Below are positions 8,997 through 16,858 of a stretch of DNA of 64,000 nucleotides, one piece after another. Source of the stretch: JAHJQZ01 sp963675235. Lineage in GTDB: Bacteria > Pseudomonadota > Alphaproteobacteria > Rhizobiales > Devosiaceae. The stretch lies in NCBI GenBank assembly GCA_963675235.2, contig CAXXFU010000005.1:310001-374000 (forward strand), in the 5' to 3' direction. Position 1 is the stretch's first letter. Each line of letters starts with the position of its first letter. Position numbers and translations under genes: made by a program. Below the pieces are notes generated by a model, which saw only the letters and a list, made by a program, of their open reading frames with translations, searched no databases and had not been told where the DNA came from.

Positions 8997-9534
8997 GACC
9001 TCCGGAACCAAGCTTGTCGCCATCGCACGGGCGCTGATCGAGAAGAGCGGCGCCGATGCGCTGACGCTTGGCGCCGTGGCAAAAGCCGCCGGCGTCAAGA
9101 CACCATCGCTCTACCGGCATTTCGCCGACCGGGCCGAACTCCTCAAGGCGGTCGAAATCGGGGTGGTCAACGATCTGGAGGCAGCGTTGCGCTCGGGAAC
9201 AAAGGGGCGGACAGCCAAGGAGCGCCTGCGCGCCATAGCCCTCACCTATCGGCGTTTCGCCTTTGCCCACCCCAATGGCTACGCCCTGATCTTCCGCCAC
9301 AAAGCGCTCGAGGACGCCGAGCTTGCCGAGGCCAGCCGCTTCGCCGTGCAACCGCTCTTCGAGAAGCTCAGCGAGGCGGGCGTGCCGGAAGAGCGGATCC
9401 TGCCGCTGGCGCGGACGCTGACGGCCTTCCTTCACGGCTTCGTCTCGATGGAAAGCGCCCGAGCCTTCCGCCTTGGCGGCGATGTCGATGACGCCTTCGA
9501 GACCGGTCTGTCGACGATCCTGTCGGGACTGTGA
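8980..9534 (+). CDS. TetR/AcrR-family regulator
   Basis: The 184-residue protein has an N-terminal TetR helix-turn-helix (residues about 12-55, LTLGAVAKAAGVKTPSLYRH) and a C-terminal dimer/ligand domain of the type with the TFLHGFVSME-like segment (AFLHGFVSMESARAF). It overlaps the DUF4260 gene by 17 bases and is expected to repress that operon through the nested repeats at 8513-8565. The effector is unknown. It ends tail to tail with the ATP-binding protein gene. Confidence 0.88.
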   Translation: MPTPAKTSGTKLVAIARALIEKSGADALTLGAVAKAAGVKTPSLYRHFADRAELLKAVEIGVVNDLEAALRSGTKGRTAKERLRAIALTYRRFAFAHPNGYALIFRHKALEDAELAEASRFAVQPLFEKLSEAGVPEERILPLARTLTAFLHGFVSMESARAFRLGGDVDDAFETGLSTILSGL

Positions 9535-9554
9535 TCCCGGCGTTCCGGACGCTG

Positions 9555-10052
9555 TCAGGATCCAGTATCAGGCGCGTGCCGCACGATGGTGAACCCCTCC
9601 TCCGGAGACGGGGGTACGAAGTGCTTCGATATCCGCCGGAACTGTTCTTCGGTCGCGGCGAAGGCGTGTTCGCCCGCCGCGTTGCGCGCCCGAAGCCTTG
9701 CCAGACAGACCTCATCGGGGACATCGAGAAGGTGAAGCTGATGGTTCGCTTCCGACTGATCAAGGATGCTCCGCATCCACGCACGCGTTTCGATGGTATT
9801 GGCCGGGAAATCCAGAACAACCGAGATGCCGGCATTGAGCAGAGCGGCAACATGCGGCCCCATGATCTGCCGCAGCTTTGCCGAGCATCTGACATAGTCG
9901 GCTATCGAGGTCATCTGGTCGGAATAGAGCGCGCCGAGCCAGTTGTCTTCGGCGATGACCACGGTCCCCTCCTGACTGCCGAGCCTTGCGGTCAGTGTCG
10001 ATTTTCCGGATGCGATCTTGCCGCACAGCATGTGCAGAGTTGGTGGCGTCAC
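9555..10052 (-). CDS. AAA_33-type P-loop kinase-like protein
   Basis: This protein (about 165 residues) has a Walker A motif in CGKIASGKSTL and a second conserved acidic region VVLDFPANTIETRAWM, as in small P-loop kinases related to zeta toxins and chloramphenicol phosphotransferase. It probably phosphorylates a small molecule in the cytoplasm. The start is uncertain: the GTG at 10052 gives VTPPTLHMLCGK, where family homology starts, while an ATG at 10031 would cut the first strand. No antitoxin partner is adjacent, so a toxin role is unlikely. Confidence 0.75.
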   Translation of the reverse strand: MTPPTLHMLCGKIASGKSTLTARLGSQEGTVVIAEDNWLGALYSDQMTSIADYVRCSAKLRQIMGPHVAALLNAGISVVLDFPANTIETRAWMRSILDQSEANHQLHLLDVPDEVCLARLRARNAAGEHAFAATEEQFRRISKHFVPPSPEEGFTIVRHAPDTGS

Positions 10053-10131
10053 GGGTATGAAAACAACCTTGTTTGGCAAACACACCAGATGCGAGCGGAG
10101 GCTCAAGCGCCTTGATCGAGCGTGGGCGCGG

Positions 10132-10518
10132 CTACGCCAGCCCGGCCAGCGCCGCACTTACCAGCATCAGCGCGGCGACCGGCAGTCCGATCCGCCGTTC
10201 GGGTTTCGAGGGTGTGGCGGCGTTGGCGACAGTGCTCAGCGCACACATGACGAGCGTGGCGAAATAGGTCCAGTCCGGCCAATCGAGAGAGACCACCCCT
10301 GCCCGGTCGAGCACCGCTGCAGCCATTGCCGCGGCGATGGCCGCCTGCACGAGACTGAGCAGGCGGATTGGTCGCGGCAAAGCGCCAGTCCAGCGCCCGC
10401 CCATGGTCAGATGCCCCCAGGGCGCACCGGCGGTCATGGCCAGCTGGAAACCGACGGTATAGAGCGCCGGCAGGACGAACAGCATGGCGGCAAATGCGGA
10501 ATAGCCCGAAACGGTCAC
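10132..10518 (-). CDS. Small membrane protein with four helices
   Basis: This 128-residue protein has four predicted membrane segments, the first including FAAMLFVLPALYTVGFQLAM and the last at the C-terminus (GLPVAALMLVSAALAGLA). GTG at 10518 is chosen because GGAGG stands five bases before it. I do not recognise the family. It lies downstream of the DUF1772 gene in a leftward run of small genes, with an 82-base gap, and may belong to the same transcript. Confidence 0.65.
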   Translation of the reverse strand: MTVSGYSAFAAMLFVLPALYTVGFQLAMTAGAPWGHLTMGGRWTGALPRPIRLLSLVQAAIAAAMAAAVLDRAGVVSLDWPDWTYFATLVMCALSTVANAATPSKPERRIGLPVAALMLVSAALAGLA

Positions 10519-10600
10519 GGTGCCTCCGGATCGCAATGTACAAAACGACACCGTTCTCGCACGCCGAACGCGCGGCAACGGTGTCTGGTTCAGAATCGGT

Positions 10601-11110
10601 CTAGGCCTGCACCATAGTGGCCGAACCCAGGAAGATGAGCAAAGCCGAGACGACACAGGCGCCGGCACGAACGGTATTCCACAGTGTCCAGCGCGGCAAA
10701 TAGGTTCCGGTCCAGTAAGTGCGGATGCCCTCGTCCGTCAGAGCCATTTTCGCCAGTTTTTCGTTCATCGGCACGTTGAAGGCGACGGTCACGCCGAAGC
10801 AGCCGAAGAGATAGACCAGGCCCGCCGCCGCGAACAGCATGCCGGCCGGCGAAGCGGAGCCGAAGACGGCAGCGCCGACAAGGACGAGCGAAACCGGGAC
10901 GAGACCGAGAAAAAGGGTCATGAAGACCCAGCGCATCACTTCGCGGTTGATGACCTGCATGGCATCGATGCCGCCGACGTCGCCGGTCTTGCCGAGCGAA
11001 CGCATGATGAAATCGGAAAATGCCAGGAAAACGCCGCCGACGAGCGCATAGGCGAGCGCGGCGAGTTGAAACAGAAGATAGAGCCACAAGGACATGGGAC
11101 AGACTTTCAT
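10601..11110 (-). CDS. DUF1772 family membrane protein
   Basis: The protein (169 residues from ATG 11110; ATG 11095 is an alternative) has four hydrophobic segments and the DUF1772 features: an N-terminal helix ending in GGVFLAFSDFIMRSL and the motif VAFNVPMNEKLA. DUF1772 proteins are inner-membrane proteins with similarity to anthrone oxygenases; the role is unproven. Neither start has a good ribosome site. It sits in a leftward set with AhpD-like and YHS-domain genes. Confidence 0.8.
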   Translation of the reverse strand: MKVCPMSLWLYLLFQLAALAYALVGGVFLAFSDFIMRSLGKTGDVGGIDAMQVINREVMRWVFMTLFLGLVPVSLVLVGAAVFGSASPAGMLFAAAGLVYLFGCFGVTVAFNVPMNEKLAKMALTDEGIRTYWTGTYLPRWTLWNTVRAGACVVSALLIFLGSATMVQA

Positions 11111-11163
11111 TTTTGGAATTCTTGGAGAAACGGGCGCCGACTGGCCGGCGCACCTTGCTGTGA

Positions 11164-11382
11164 TCAGTGCATGATCGCGAGAAGGACAGTGATCTCGCAC
11201 TGGCTGTCGGCCGACAGATCGGCAACAGGCAGCTCTGGTGCATGGTTGAGGAAACCGTCGGGTTGGCCGGCCGCGCGCGCGTTCGTATTGGACGTGAGCT
11301 GGCCTGAACCAGCATGGGCCGTTGCGGCAAGCCCCGGCGCGGCGATGGTGGCAGAAGTGGCGATTGTGGTCAGGACATTCAC
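11164..11382 (-). CDS. Small putative secreted protein
   Basis: This 72-residue frame starts with a likely signal peptide (residues 1-24, ending LAATAHA) and has GGGAG about ten bases before the ATG. The rest is polar with no recognised domain. Codon position and context fit a real gene, but it is short and has no family assignment. It lies 53 bases upstream of the DUF1772 gene. Confidence 0.45.
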   Translation of the reverse strand: MNVLTTIATSATIAAPGLAATAHAGSGQLTSNTNARAAGQPDGFLNHAPELPVADLSADSQCEITVLLAIMH

Positions 11383-11613
11383 GTTTCAGACTCCCTTGTT
11401 GGCGGCGAGGATCAGGGAGGTACAAAAACGTGCCGTACCTGTATTGACCGCTTCGGCCAATGATTTGGCCGCTTCGGTCAAGTTTCGGGACCTCCACGGC
11501 GATACGACGCCGAGGCGGCGCCCATCCCGCGCTTGCAGGCACCGCCGCAGGCGCACTGTTCGGAAAATCCATCAGACAGGCATTTCGGCGATCGTTTGCC
11601 GTTCCTCGCGCAA

Positions 11614-11716
11614 CCGCCGGTGACGATGGAGGAACGTCACCGGCGGCCGTGCTGCGTCCCGGCGGGAGGAGGCGACGAGGACGCCGGGGCGTCCGGCACA
11701 CCCCACTTGGTGCGCC
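11614..11716 (-). ncRNA. Structured intergenic element, copy 1, with CCTCCTCCC loop
   Basis: Read on the minus strand there are three stem-loops in a row. The first pairs GGCGCACC with GGTGTGCC (11716-11695). The second pairs GCGTCC with GGACGC (11684-11654) around a loop holding CCTCCTCCC, the exact anti-Shine-Dalgarno string. The third has a perfect 11-base stem CCGCCGGTGAC/GTCACCGGCGG (11646-11614) with CCTCC in its loop. It lies between the AhpD-like gene and the small secreted protein gene. A second copy is at 12627-12760. A trans-acting RNA or processing element is inferred. The remaining spacer (11383-11613) shows nothing else. Confidence 0.45.
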
Positions 11717-11727
11717 GGAGCCGAAGT

Positions 11728-12270
11728 TCAGGCGGCGCGGGCGCGCATGGCCGGGAAATCGATATCGGTATCGGCGACGTGGTTGATGTAGTTGGTGAAG
11801 ATGTTCAACACCACATTGGCCACGGTTTCGACGATATCGGCTTCGGTCAGACCCGCCATGCGCGCTGCCGCGAGCGTCTCGTCGGTGACTTTGCCCTTCA
11901 TCTCGGTAATCGCGATCGCCAGGCTGAGGATCGCCATGAGGTGCGGATCGTCCGATTTTCCGGCCAGGTGCATCTGGATCATTTCCGGAGAGACCTTCAG
12001 TCCGGACGAAATCGCGGCATGGGCGGAAGCGCAATAGTCACAGGAATTGGCGCCGGCGACCGCCAGCGAGATGGCCTCGCGGGTGCGGGCGTCGAAGCTG
12101 CCCTTGGACAGCGTTTCATTGAGGTCGAGCATGCCGGACAGCGCCTTGGGCTGGTTCGCGGCAACGCGATAAAGGTTCGGCACCATGCCGAGCTTGTTCC
12201 TGATGGCTCCAAACAGCGTCGTGGCCTCGGGGCCGGCTGCGTCGTCGGAGACCTGGGTCATACGTGCCAT
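11728..12270 (-). CDS. AhpD-like carboxymuconolactone decarboxylase family protein
   Basis: This 180-residue protein carries the AhpD redox motif CxxCxxxH in SCDYCASAH (residues about 76-84), inside an all-helical CMD fold. Such proteins act as alkylhydroperoxidases or related disulfide-dependent peroxidases in the cytoplasm. The start at 12270 gives the usual family length. It follows a short YHS-like gene by 78 bases. The cluster of AhpD, YHS and DUF1348 proteins suggests an oxidative or electrophile stress function, probably under the TetR protein at 14243. Confidence 0.85.
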   Translation of the reverse strand: MARMTQVSDDAAGPEATTLFGAIRNKLGMVPNLYRVAANQPKALSGMLDLNETLSKGSFDARTREAISLAVAGANSCDYCASAHAAISSGLKVSPEMIQMHLAGKSDDPHLMAILSLAIAITEMKGKVTDETLAAARMAGLTEADIVETVANVVLNIFTNYINHVADTDIDFPAMRARAA

Positions 12271-12348
12271 GGGATAGATCCTTTTGGTTTTTGGAAGGGT
12301 ATGGACGAAACCATTCGGGTTTCGTGCGTCGGGCGTTGTCGGGCGCGC

Positions 12349-12567
12349 CTACTGCAGCGGGAGGACGCAGGTCTCGATCTTGCGGGTGCGCAAGGCTGCG
12401 TCGACATCCGTAGACTGCACCAGGGAAGTGCCGATGAGGGCGAGGTCGTCGGCGCGAATGATGGCGTTGGCTGAGGTGTCGTATTTGCCGAGAACCAGGA
12501 CCGATGATGCGGCAAGGATGGCGGCGGCGCCGGCAGTGCTGGCGAGGATGGAAATGATGATCTTCAT
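12349..12567 (-). CDS. Short YHS-family-like N-terminal fragment
   Basis: The 72-residue frame begins with a hydrophobic leader and then KYDTSANAIIRADDLALIGT, which aligns with EYNTSTGTTVDGQGVALRGN of the full YHS protein encoded next upstream (12803-13300). The remainder of the YHS domain is absent. It is therefore either a truncated duplicate or a small protein derived from it. No AGGAGG-type site is obvious (AGAGGACGACC about eight bases upstream is acceptable). Confidence 0.5.
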   Translation of the reverse strand: MKIIISILASTAGAAAILAASSVLVLGKYDTSANAIIRADDLALIGTSLVQSTDVDAALRTRKIETCVLPLQ

Positions 12568-12626
12568 GTCGGTCGTCCTCTTGGTTGCGCTTCGTGCGAA
12601 CAGGTTTCGGCTCGAGGCCCGGGAGA

Positions 12627-12760
12627 CCGCCGGCGACGAAGGAGGCGTTCATCGCCGGCGGGTATGCTGCGTCCCGGCGGGGGCGGATGGGACGCGGAAT
12701 CCCGGAAGCGTCTTGCGACTGCCTGGTGCGGTTTTGTCGCGTTGGCCGACGCTTCCGGGA
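12627..12760 (-). ncRNA. Structured intergenic element, copy 2, with CCTCC loop
   Basis: On the minus strand: a 13-base perfect stem (TCCCGGAAGCGTC with GACGCTTCCGGGA, 12760-12700) around 35 bases; then GCGTCC/GGACGC (12695-12669) with a C-rich loop; then CCGCCGGCGA/TCGCCGGCGG (12661-12627) with CCTCC in its loop. The 17 bases at 12665-12681 are identical to 11650-11666 in copy 1, and the last two stems have the same order and spacing in both. Confidence 0.45.
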
Positions 12761-12802
12761 AGGGGTGTGAGAGGGCGAACCAATCGGATCGCCTCTTGAG
12801 AT

Positions 12803-13300
12803 TTACAGGCCGTTCACGTCCTCGACCGAACGGTGCTCCATGCCCGGCCAGTTGGCCTCGGCCTTGGCGATCGTGCCGGCCTTGTCCTTCATGTAGGCTT
12901 CGAAGACACCGGCGTTCAGGAACAGGTAGAGCTTGCCGTCGACGACGTCGGCGAAACGCGGCGAACCGTCGAGCTTGAGGCCCTTGGCGACGCCGAAGGC
13001 ACAGAACCCACCGTACTGCGGAATGTAGGCTTCCGGATCGGCGGAGAACGTCTTCATGCTCTCGGCAGTCGCGAAGTAGTAGGCGACGTTGTCGTGCACG
13101 ACGGTGAACTTGGCATAGCCGGGGGTGACGTCGAGGCCGGAGATCAGCGCAACGGTGTCGTTGCCGCGCAGGGCAACGCCCTGGCCGTCGACGGTGGTGC
13201 CGGTCGAGGTGTTGTACTCGTCGACCGCCAGGGCGGAGGAAGCGGAAAGCATGGTGCCGGCAAATGTGCAGATGGCGAGGATGGAAGTAATGGTCTTCAT
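12803..13300 (-). CDS. Secreted YHS-domain protein
   Basis: This 165-residue protein has a signal peptide (about 1-25, ending SSALA) and a YHS domain with the features DTVALISGLDVTPGYAKF, NVAYYFATAESMKTFSADPE and YIPQYGGFCAFGVA. YHS domains are short metal-associated modules; the family role in the periplasm is unknown. The ATG at 13300 has AAGGACG upstream and fits the signal peptide better than the longer frame. It is the complete copy of the fragment at 12349-12567. Confidence 0.8.
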   Translation of the reverse strand: MKTITSILAICTFAGTMLSASSALAVDEYNTSTGTTVDGQGVALRGNDTVALISGLDVTPGYAKFTVVHDNVAYYFATAESMKTFSADPEAYIPQYGGFCAFGVAKGLKLDGSPRFADVVDGKLYLFLNAGVFEAYMKDKAGTIAKAEANWPGMEHRSVEDVNGL

Positions 13301-13321
13301 GTCAGTCGTCCTTCGTGTATG

Positions 13322-13548
13322 CGCCCGCAAGGGCGGCTGGTTGATGTCGCCGGGTCCTCCGGCGGGGTGATGTCCGGCCTGAGGCCGGGGTTTCCGGACC
13401 TGCGTGCCGCCTGGTCCTGTGCGGCGGCACGCAGCCGAAGGGGTGCTCGTCCCGAATCCGGGCCGAGTTTGTCTGGGCCGGCGACGGCGAGGCCGCCGCC
13501 GGGTGCGGTCTGGGGCAAGACCGCGGGGTTGCGGCTGGGAGAACCGCA
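13322..13548 (-). repeat. Run of stem-loops in a 268-base intercistronic gap
   Basis: Successive perfect inverted repeats fill this gap: CGCCC-gcaa-GGGCG (13322-13335), CGCCGG-gtcct-CCGGCG (13348-13364), CCGGCCT-g-AGGCCGG (13374-13388), an 11-base stem TGCGTGCCGCC/GGCGGCACGCA (13401-13433), and GCGGTC/GACCGC (13505-13524), with TGCGG/CCGCA near 13530-13548. They lie between the DUF1348 gene and the YHS gene on the same strand. They may slow or stop transcription or stabilise the upstream message. Confidence 0.5.
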
Positions 13549-13568
13549 GGGGAATTTCGGTGCCCGGG

Positions 13569-14033
13569 CTAGAGCCCGAGTTCGGTCAGTCCGGGGTGGT
13601 CGTCCGGCCGCCGGCCCTGTGGCCAACGGAACAGGCGCATCTCCTCGGTGATCCACATGTCGTTGATCGAAGCGTAGCGGAAGGCCATCAGCCCGTTGGG
13701 AGCGAATTCCCAGTTCTCGTTGCCATAGGCACGGAACCAGTTGCCTTCGTCGTCATGGGCTTCGTAGGCGAAACGGACGGCGATGCGGGCGTCGCTGAAC
13801 GACCAGAGTTCCTTGATCAGCCTGTAATCCAGCTCGACCAGCCACTTGCGGGTGAGAAAGGCCTCGATCTCGGGACGGCCGTGGAAGAACTCGTCGCGGT
13901 TCCGCCAGGTGCTGTCCTCGGTATAGGCCTTCGCCACCTTTGCAGCATCGCGGCTGTTCCAGACGTCCTCGGCGGCGCGAACCTTGGCGCTAGCCGACAC
14001 CAGATCGAATGGCGGGAGGAGTGGGCGGTTCAT
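13569..14033 (-). CDS. DUF1348 / NTF2-like family protein
   Basis: This 154-residue protein matches the NTF2-like DUF1348 family along its length (KVRAAEDVWNSRDAAKVAKA, WRNRDEFFHGRPEIEAFL, RFAYEAHDDEGNWFRAYGNE). Such proteins have a cone-shaped fold with a ligand pocket; no reaction is established. The ATG at 14033 has GGAG nine bases upstream. It is divergent from a TetR gene with an inverted repeat in between and is probably that regulator's first target. Confidence 0.85.
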   Translation of the reverse strand: MNRPLLPPFDLVSASAKVRAAEDVWNSRDAAKVAKAYTEDSTWRNRDEFFHGRPEIEAFLTRKWLVELDYRLIKELWSFSDARIAVRFAYEAHDDEGNWFRAYGNENWEFAPNGLMAFRYASINDMWITEEMRLFRWPQGRRPDDHPGLTELGL

Positions 14034-14047
14034 CGTGTTGCTCCGTA

Positions 14048-14100
14048 ACTGGACTGATCTGTTCACTTCGATGCGCTGTTTATGAACAGAACAGTTCAGT
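14048..14100. promoter_or_regulatory. Long inverted repeat, candidate operator for the adjacent TetR regulator
   Basis: The left arm actggactgatctgttca (14048-14065) and the inverted right arm tgaacagaacagttcagt (14083-14100) agree at 16 of 18 positions and are 17 bases apart. Between them, CTGTTTATGAACAG is itself nearly palindromic. The site lies 15 bases upstream of the DUF1348 start, in the region shared with the TetR gene. Confidence 0.55.
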
Positions 14101-14242
14101 TAGGCAAGAGGAAAAATCGGAAAAAATTCGGCGCGCCTGTGCAAAAAACTCTAACACGCTGATATTATTGATAATAAAAGTATGGACTTGCAGTTTTATC
14201 CGTGAAAGCGCATATACCGGTTGGTGCAGAAAAGGAGTTTTG

Positions 14243-14806
14243 ATGCGTCCGAGTAAGCGAGATGAGCTCGTTCAGAAGGCCCTCACCATTTTCTATCGCG
14301 AAGGGTTCCACGCCGCAGGCATGGACATGCTGGCCGAAGAGACCGGCATTTCCAAAACCACGATGTTCAAGCATTTCAGGACCAAGGAAGAACTGATCCT
14401 TGCCGTCCTGAGACTGCGCGACGAAAACTTCCGCAACTGGCTGCTGCGACGCATGGCTCAGGCCGGGCCGCCGCGCGCGCAGTTGTTGGCCATGTTCGAC
14501 GCGCTGGCCGAATGGTTCGGCGAACCCGGCTATCGGTCGTGCATGTTCATCAAGGCGTCTTCGGAATACCCGGACCCGATCCATCCGGTGCACGCGCTGT
14601 CCGCCGAGCACAAAAGACTGCTGTTCATCCAGGTGAGCGATCTGGCTGCAAAGGCCGGCGCCGACGATCCTGCCCTACTGGCGCGGCAATTGCTGCTGCT
14701 GAAGGAAGGGGCAATCGTCACGGCGCATCTCGGCCACGAAAAGAACCCGGCTGGCGACGCCAAGTCGGTCGCCACAATGCTGATCGACAGGGCGATTCCG
14801 GCTTGA
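14243..14806 (+). CDS. TetR/AcrR-family regulator
   Basis: The 187-residue protein has a TetR DNA-binding domain in residues about 5-52 (KRDELVQKALTIFYREGF, EETGISKTTMFKHFRTKEEL) and a ligand-binding half containing YRSCMFIKASSEYPDP, a pattern of TetR proteins that control electrophile or solvent responses. AAAGGAG six bases before ATG 14243 decides the start. The inverted repeat at 14048-14100 and the divergent DUF1348-YHS-AhpD genes are its likely operator and regulon. The tail (LLLLKEGAIVTAHLGHEKNP) is typical of the family. Confidence 0.9.
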   Translation: MRPSKRDELVQKALTIFYREGFHAAGMDMLAEETGISKTTMFKHFRTKEELILAVLRLRDENFRNWLLRRMAQAGPPRAQLLAMFDALAEWFGEPGYRSCMFIKASSEYPDPIHPVHALSAEHKRLLFIQVSDLAAKAGADDPALLARQLLLLKEGAIVTAHLGHEKNPAGDAKSVATMLIDRAIPA

Positions 14807-14909
14807 TCACCTCCCTTGCGGGCCAGCTGGCCTGATTCTGAGTTGACAGATCGGTACAGTTTCAGCAAGGATCGTTGCCAATAACGATATTGCGCTGGAG
14901 CGAACACTC

Positions 14910-15575
14910 ATGACCGAAGATGTGGACAAGCTGCCGGACGGGCCGGCTGACAGCAAACTGACCCGCACCAAGCGCGCCTGGGCGCGTGCCGGGCAATTCC
15001 TGACCGGGCGGAGCGGCACTGATCGCCTGCCGCCTAGTCAGCATGTTGTCAGCAAGTGGCCGGTGCTCGATCTTGGACGACAGCCCGACATCGCCACGGA
15101 CAGCTGGAAGCTGGCGGTGCACGGGCTGGTCGAAACGACCAAGACTTTCGACTGGCCGGGCTTCAAGGCGCTGGCCAGGGACGAACGGAAAACCGACATC
15201 CACTGCGTCACCAGTTGGTCTCTCTACGACAATCGCTGGCGCGGACTGTCGACGCAATCACTGGTGAACGACGTCAAGCCGAGCCCGGAAGCACGGGCGG
15301 TCATGGTGCATTGTTTTGATGGCTACTCCACCAATCTGACGCTTGAGGACTTCGCCGCGCCCGACTCGATGCTGGTGCATTCGTGGAACGGCGCGCCGCT
15401 CGAGCGCGCCCATGGCGGACCGGTGCGGCTGGTCGTGCCGCATCTCTATTTCTGGAAAAGCGCCAAATGGGTGTCGCGGATAGAATTCATCGCCGCCGAC
15501 AGGCCCGGCTTCTGGGAGCAGAACGGCTATAACATGCATGGCGATCCCTGGAGCGAGCAACGCTACGCCCGTTAG
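14910..15575 (+). CDS. Sulfite oxidase-like molybdopterin oxidoreductase
   Basis: This 221-residue protein is a cytoplasmic relative of the sulfite oxidase/YedY molybdopterin family. The probable Mo-ligand cysteine is in DIHCVTSWSLYDNRW, and the fold signatures HGLVETTKTFDWPGF and GGPVRLVVPHLYFWKSAKW are present. No Tat signal or membrane anchor is visible, unlike MsrP. It would carry out an oxygen-atom transfer on an unknown substrate. A TTGACA at 14842-14847 upstream is a possible -35. It stands alone and ends tail to tail with ackA. Confidence 0.85.
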   Translation: MTEDVDKLPDGPADSKLTRTKRAWARAGQFLTGRSGTDRLPPSQHVVSKWPVLDLGRQPDIATDSWKLAVHGLVETTKTFDWPGFKALARDERKTDIHCVTSWSLYDNRWRGLSTQSLVNDVKPSPEARAVMVHCFDGYSTNLTLEDFAAPDSMLVHSWNGAPLERAHGGPVRLVVPHLYFWKSAKWVSRIEFIAADRPGFWEQNGYNMHGDPWSEQRYAR

Positions 15576-15639
15576 CAGCCATCCTCCCTCGGGCACCGCA
15601 TGGCGCCCCTTCCCGGTTTCCGCCTTCTCGACAGCGAAA

Positions 15640-16854
15640 TCAGGAGGCGTGCATCGGCTCCGCCCGGCGGACGATGGCGCTGGTGTCGCTGGCGATGAGC
15701 CATTCCTCATTGGTGGCGATCACCGCCGCCATCGGCACCAGGGAAGAGCTGATGATGCCGCATCTGCCGCCGACCATGCGCTCGTTTTCCGCAGCGTCGA
15801 GCATCAGCCCGAGCGGGCCGAGACGGGCCATGGTCTTCGCCCTGACATAGGATGAATTCTCGCCGATGCCGCCGGTGAACACCACGGCGTCGAGGCGCGG
15901 CACGGCCATGGCCAGGGCACCGATATAGCGCGCCAGCCGATGGACGAAGACATCGAGCGCCAGCTGCGCGCCGGCATGGCCTTCGGCGGCGGCACTTTCG
16001 AGCGTCCGGCAGTCGTTGGACAGACCGGACAGGCCGAGCAGCCCGCTTCTGCGGTTGAGCATGGTGTCGAGCTCGTCGAGCGAATAGCCGACCTCGCGGG
16101 CGATGTGGAACAGGGCGCCGGCATCGATGTCGCCCGACCGCGTGCCCATCACCAGGCCCTCGAGCGGCGTCAGCCCCATTGTCGTATCGACGCTCTTGCC
16201 ATCGTGTACGGCCGTCGCCGAAGCGCCGTTGCCGAGATGGGCGACGACGATGCCGTGATCTTCGGGATCGAGGTCGAGCTGCGCCACAGCCTCATTGGCG
16301 ACGAAGCGATGGCTGGTGCCGTGAAAACCGTATCGGCGCACACCGGCCTTTTCGTAGAATTCGCTAGGTATTGCGTAGCGGTAGGCGCTCGGCGCCAGGC
16401 TCGAATGAAAGGCGGTGTCGAACACCAGTACGTGCGGTACATCGGGCAGCGTCTCGCGGGCGATGCGGATGCCGAGAATGTTCGCCGGATTGTGCAGCGG
16501 CGCCAGGTGTGAAATGGCCTCGAGGTCCTCAAGCACCGTGTCGCTGGCCAGCATCGAGCCGGTGAAGCGCTCGCCGCCGTGGGCGACGCGATGACCGACT
16601 GCGGCAACCGAACCGAGCAGCTCGCGCTGCCGCAATGTTGTCAACAGTGCCGCAAGCGCGGCGCGATGATCGCCCCCTTCGAGCCCCACCAAGGTCTTGT
16701 CGCTAGTCTGCCGGATCGACAGCCGGCTTTCCGGCTGGCCAAGGTTCTCGGCGACACCGGACAGGATCGGCGTGCGTTTCCCTTCCGCCAAGAGCGCGAA
16801 CTTGAGCGAAGACGAACCGCAATTGATCACCAGGATCAGGGAATTGTTGTGCAT
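15640..16854 (-). CDS. ackA: Acetate kinase
   Basis: This 404-residue protein is a full-length acetate kinase, interconverting acetyl phosphate plus ADP with acetate plus ATP. The ASKHA-fold motifs are present: LVINCGSSSLKFALL near the start, VGHRVAHGGERF, HNPANILGI, YGFHGTSHRFV, VVAHLGNGASATAV, MGTRSGDIDAG and VVFTGGIGENSSYVR. ATG 16854 is four bases after the acpS stop. It is the last gene of a leftward cluster with acpS, pta, an acyl carrier protein, a DUF35 protein and a thiolase, so it may turn an acyl phosphate made by Pta into ATP. Acetate is the usual substrate; another short acyl phosphate is possible here. Confidence 0.93.
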   Translation of the reverse strand: MHNNSLILVINCGSSSLKFALLAEGKRTPILSGVAENLGQPESRLSIRQTSDKTLVGLEGGDHRAALAALLTTLRQRELLGSVAAVGHRVAHGGERFTGSMLASDTVLEDLEAISHLAPLHNPANILGIRIARETLPDVPHVLVFDTAFHSSLAPSAYRYAIPSEFYEKAGVRRYGFHGTSHRFVANEAVAQLDLDPEDHGIVVAHLGNGASATAVHDGKSVDTTMGLTPLEGLVMGTRSGDIDAGALFHIAREVGYSLDELDTMLNRRSGLLGLSGLSNDCRTLESAAAEGHAGAQLALDVFVHRLARYIGALAMAVPRLDAVVFTGGIGENSSYVRAKTMARLGPLGLMLDAAENERMVGGRCGIISSSLVPMAAVIATNEEWLIASDTSAIVRRAEPMHAS

Positions 16855-16858
16855 GTCA

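Noticed and set aside
9555..10052. Zeta-type toxin of a toxin-antitoxin pair
   Set aside because: The P-loop family fits, but no small antitoxin gene is adjacent and the closest pattern is a general small-molecule kinase.
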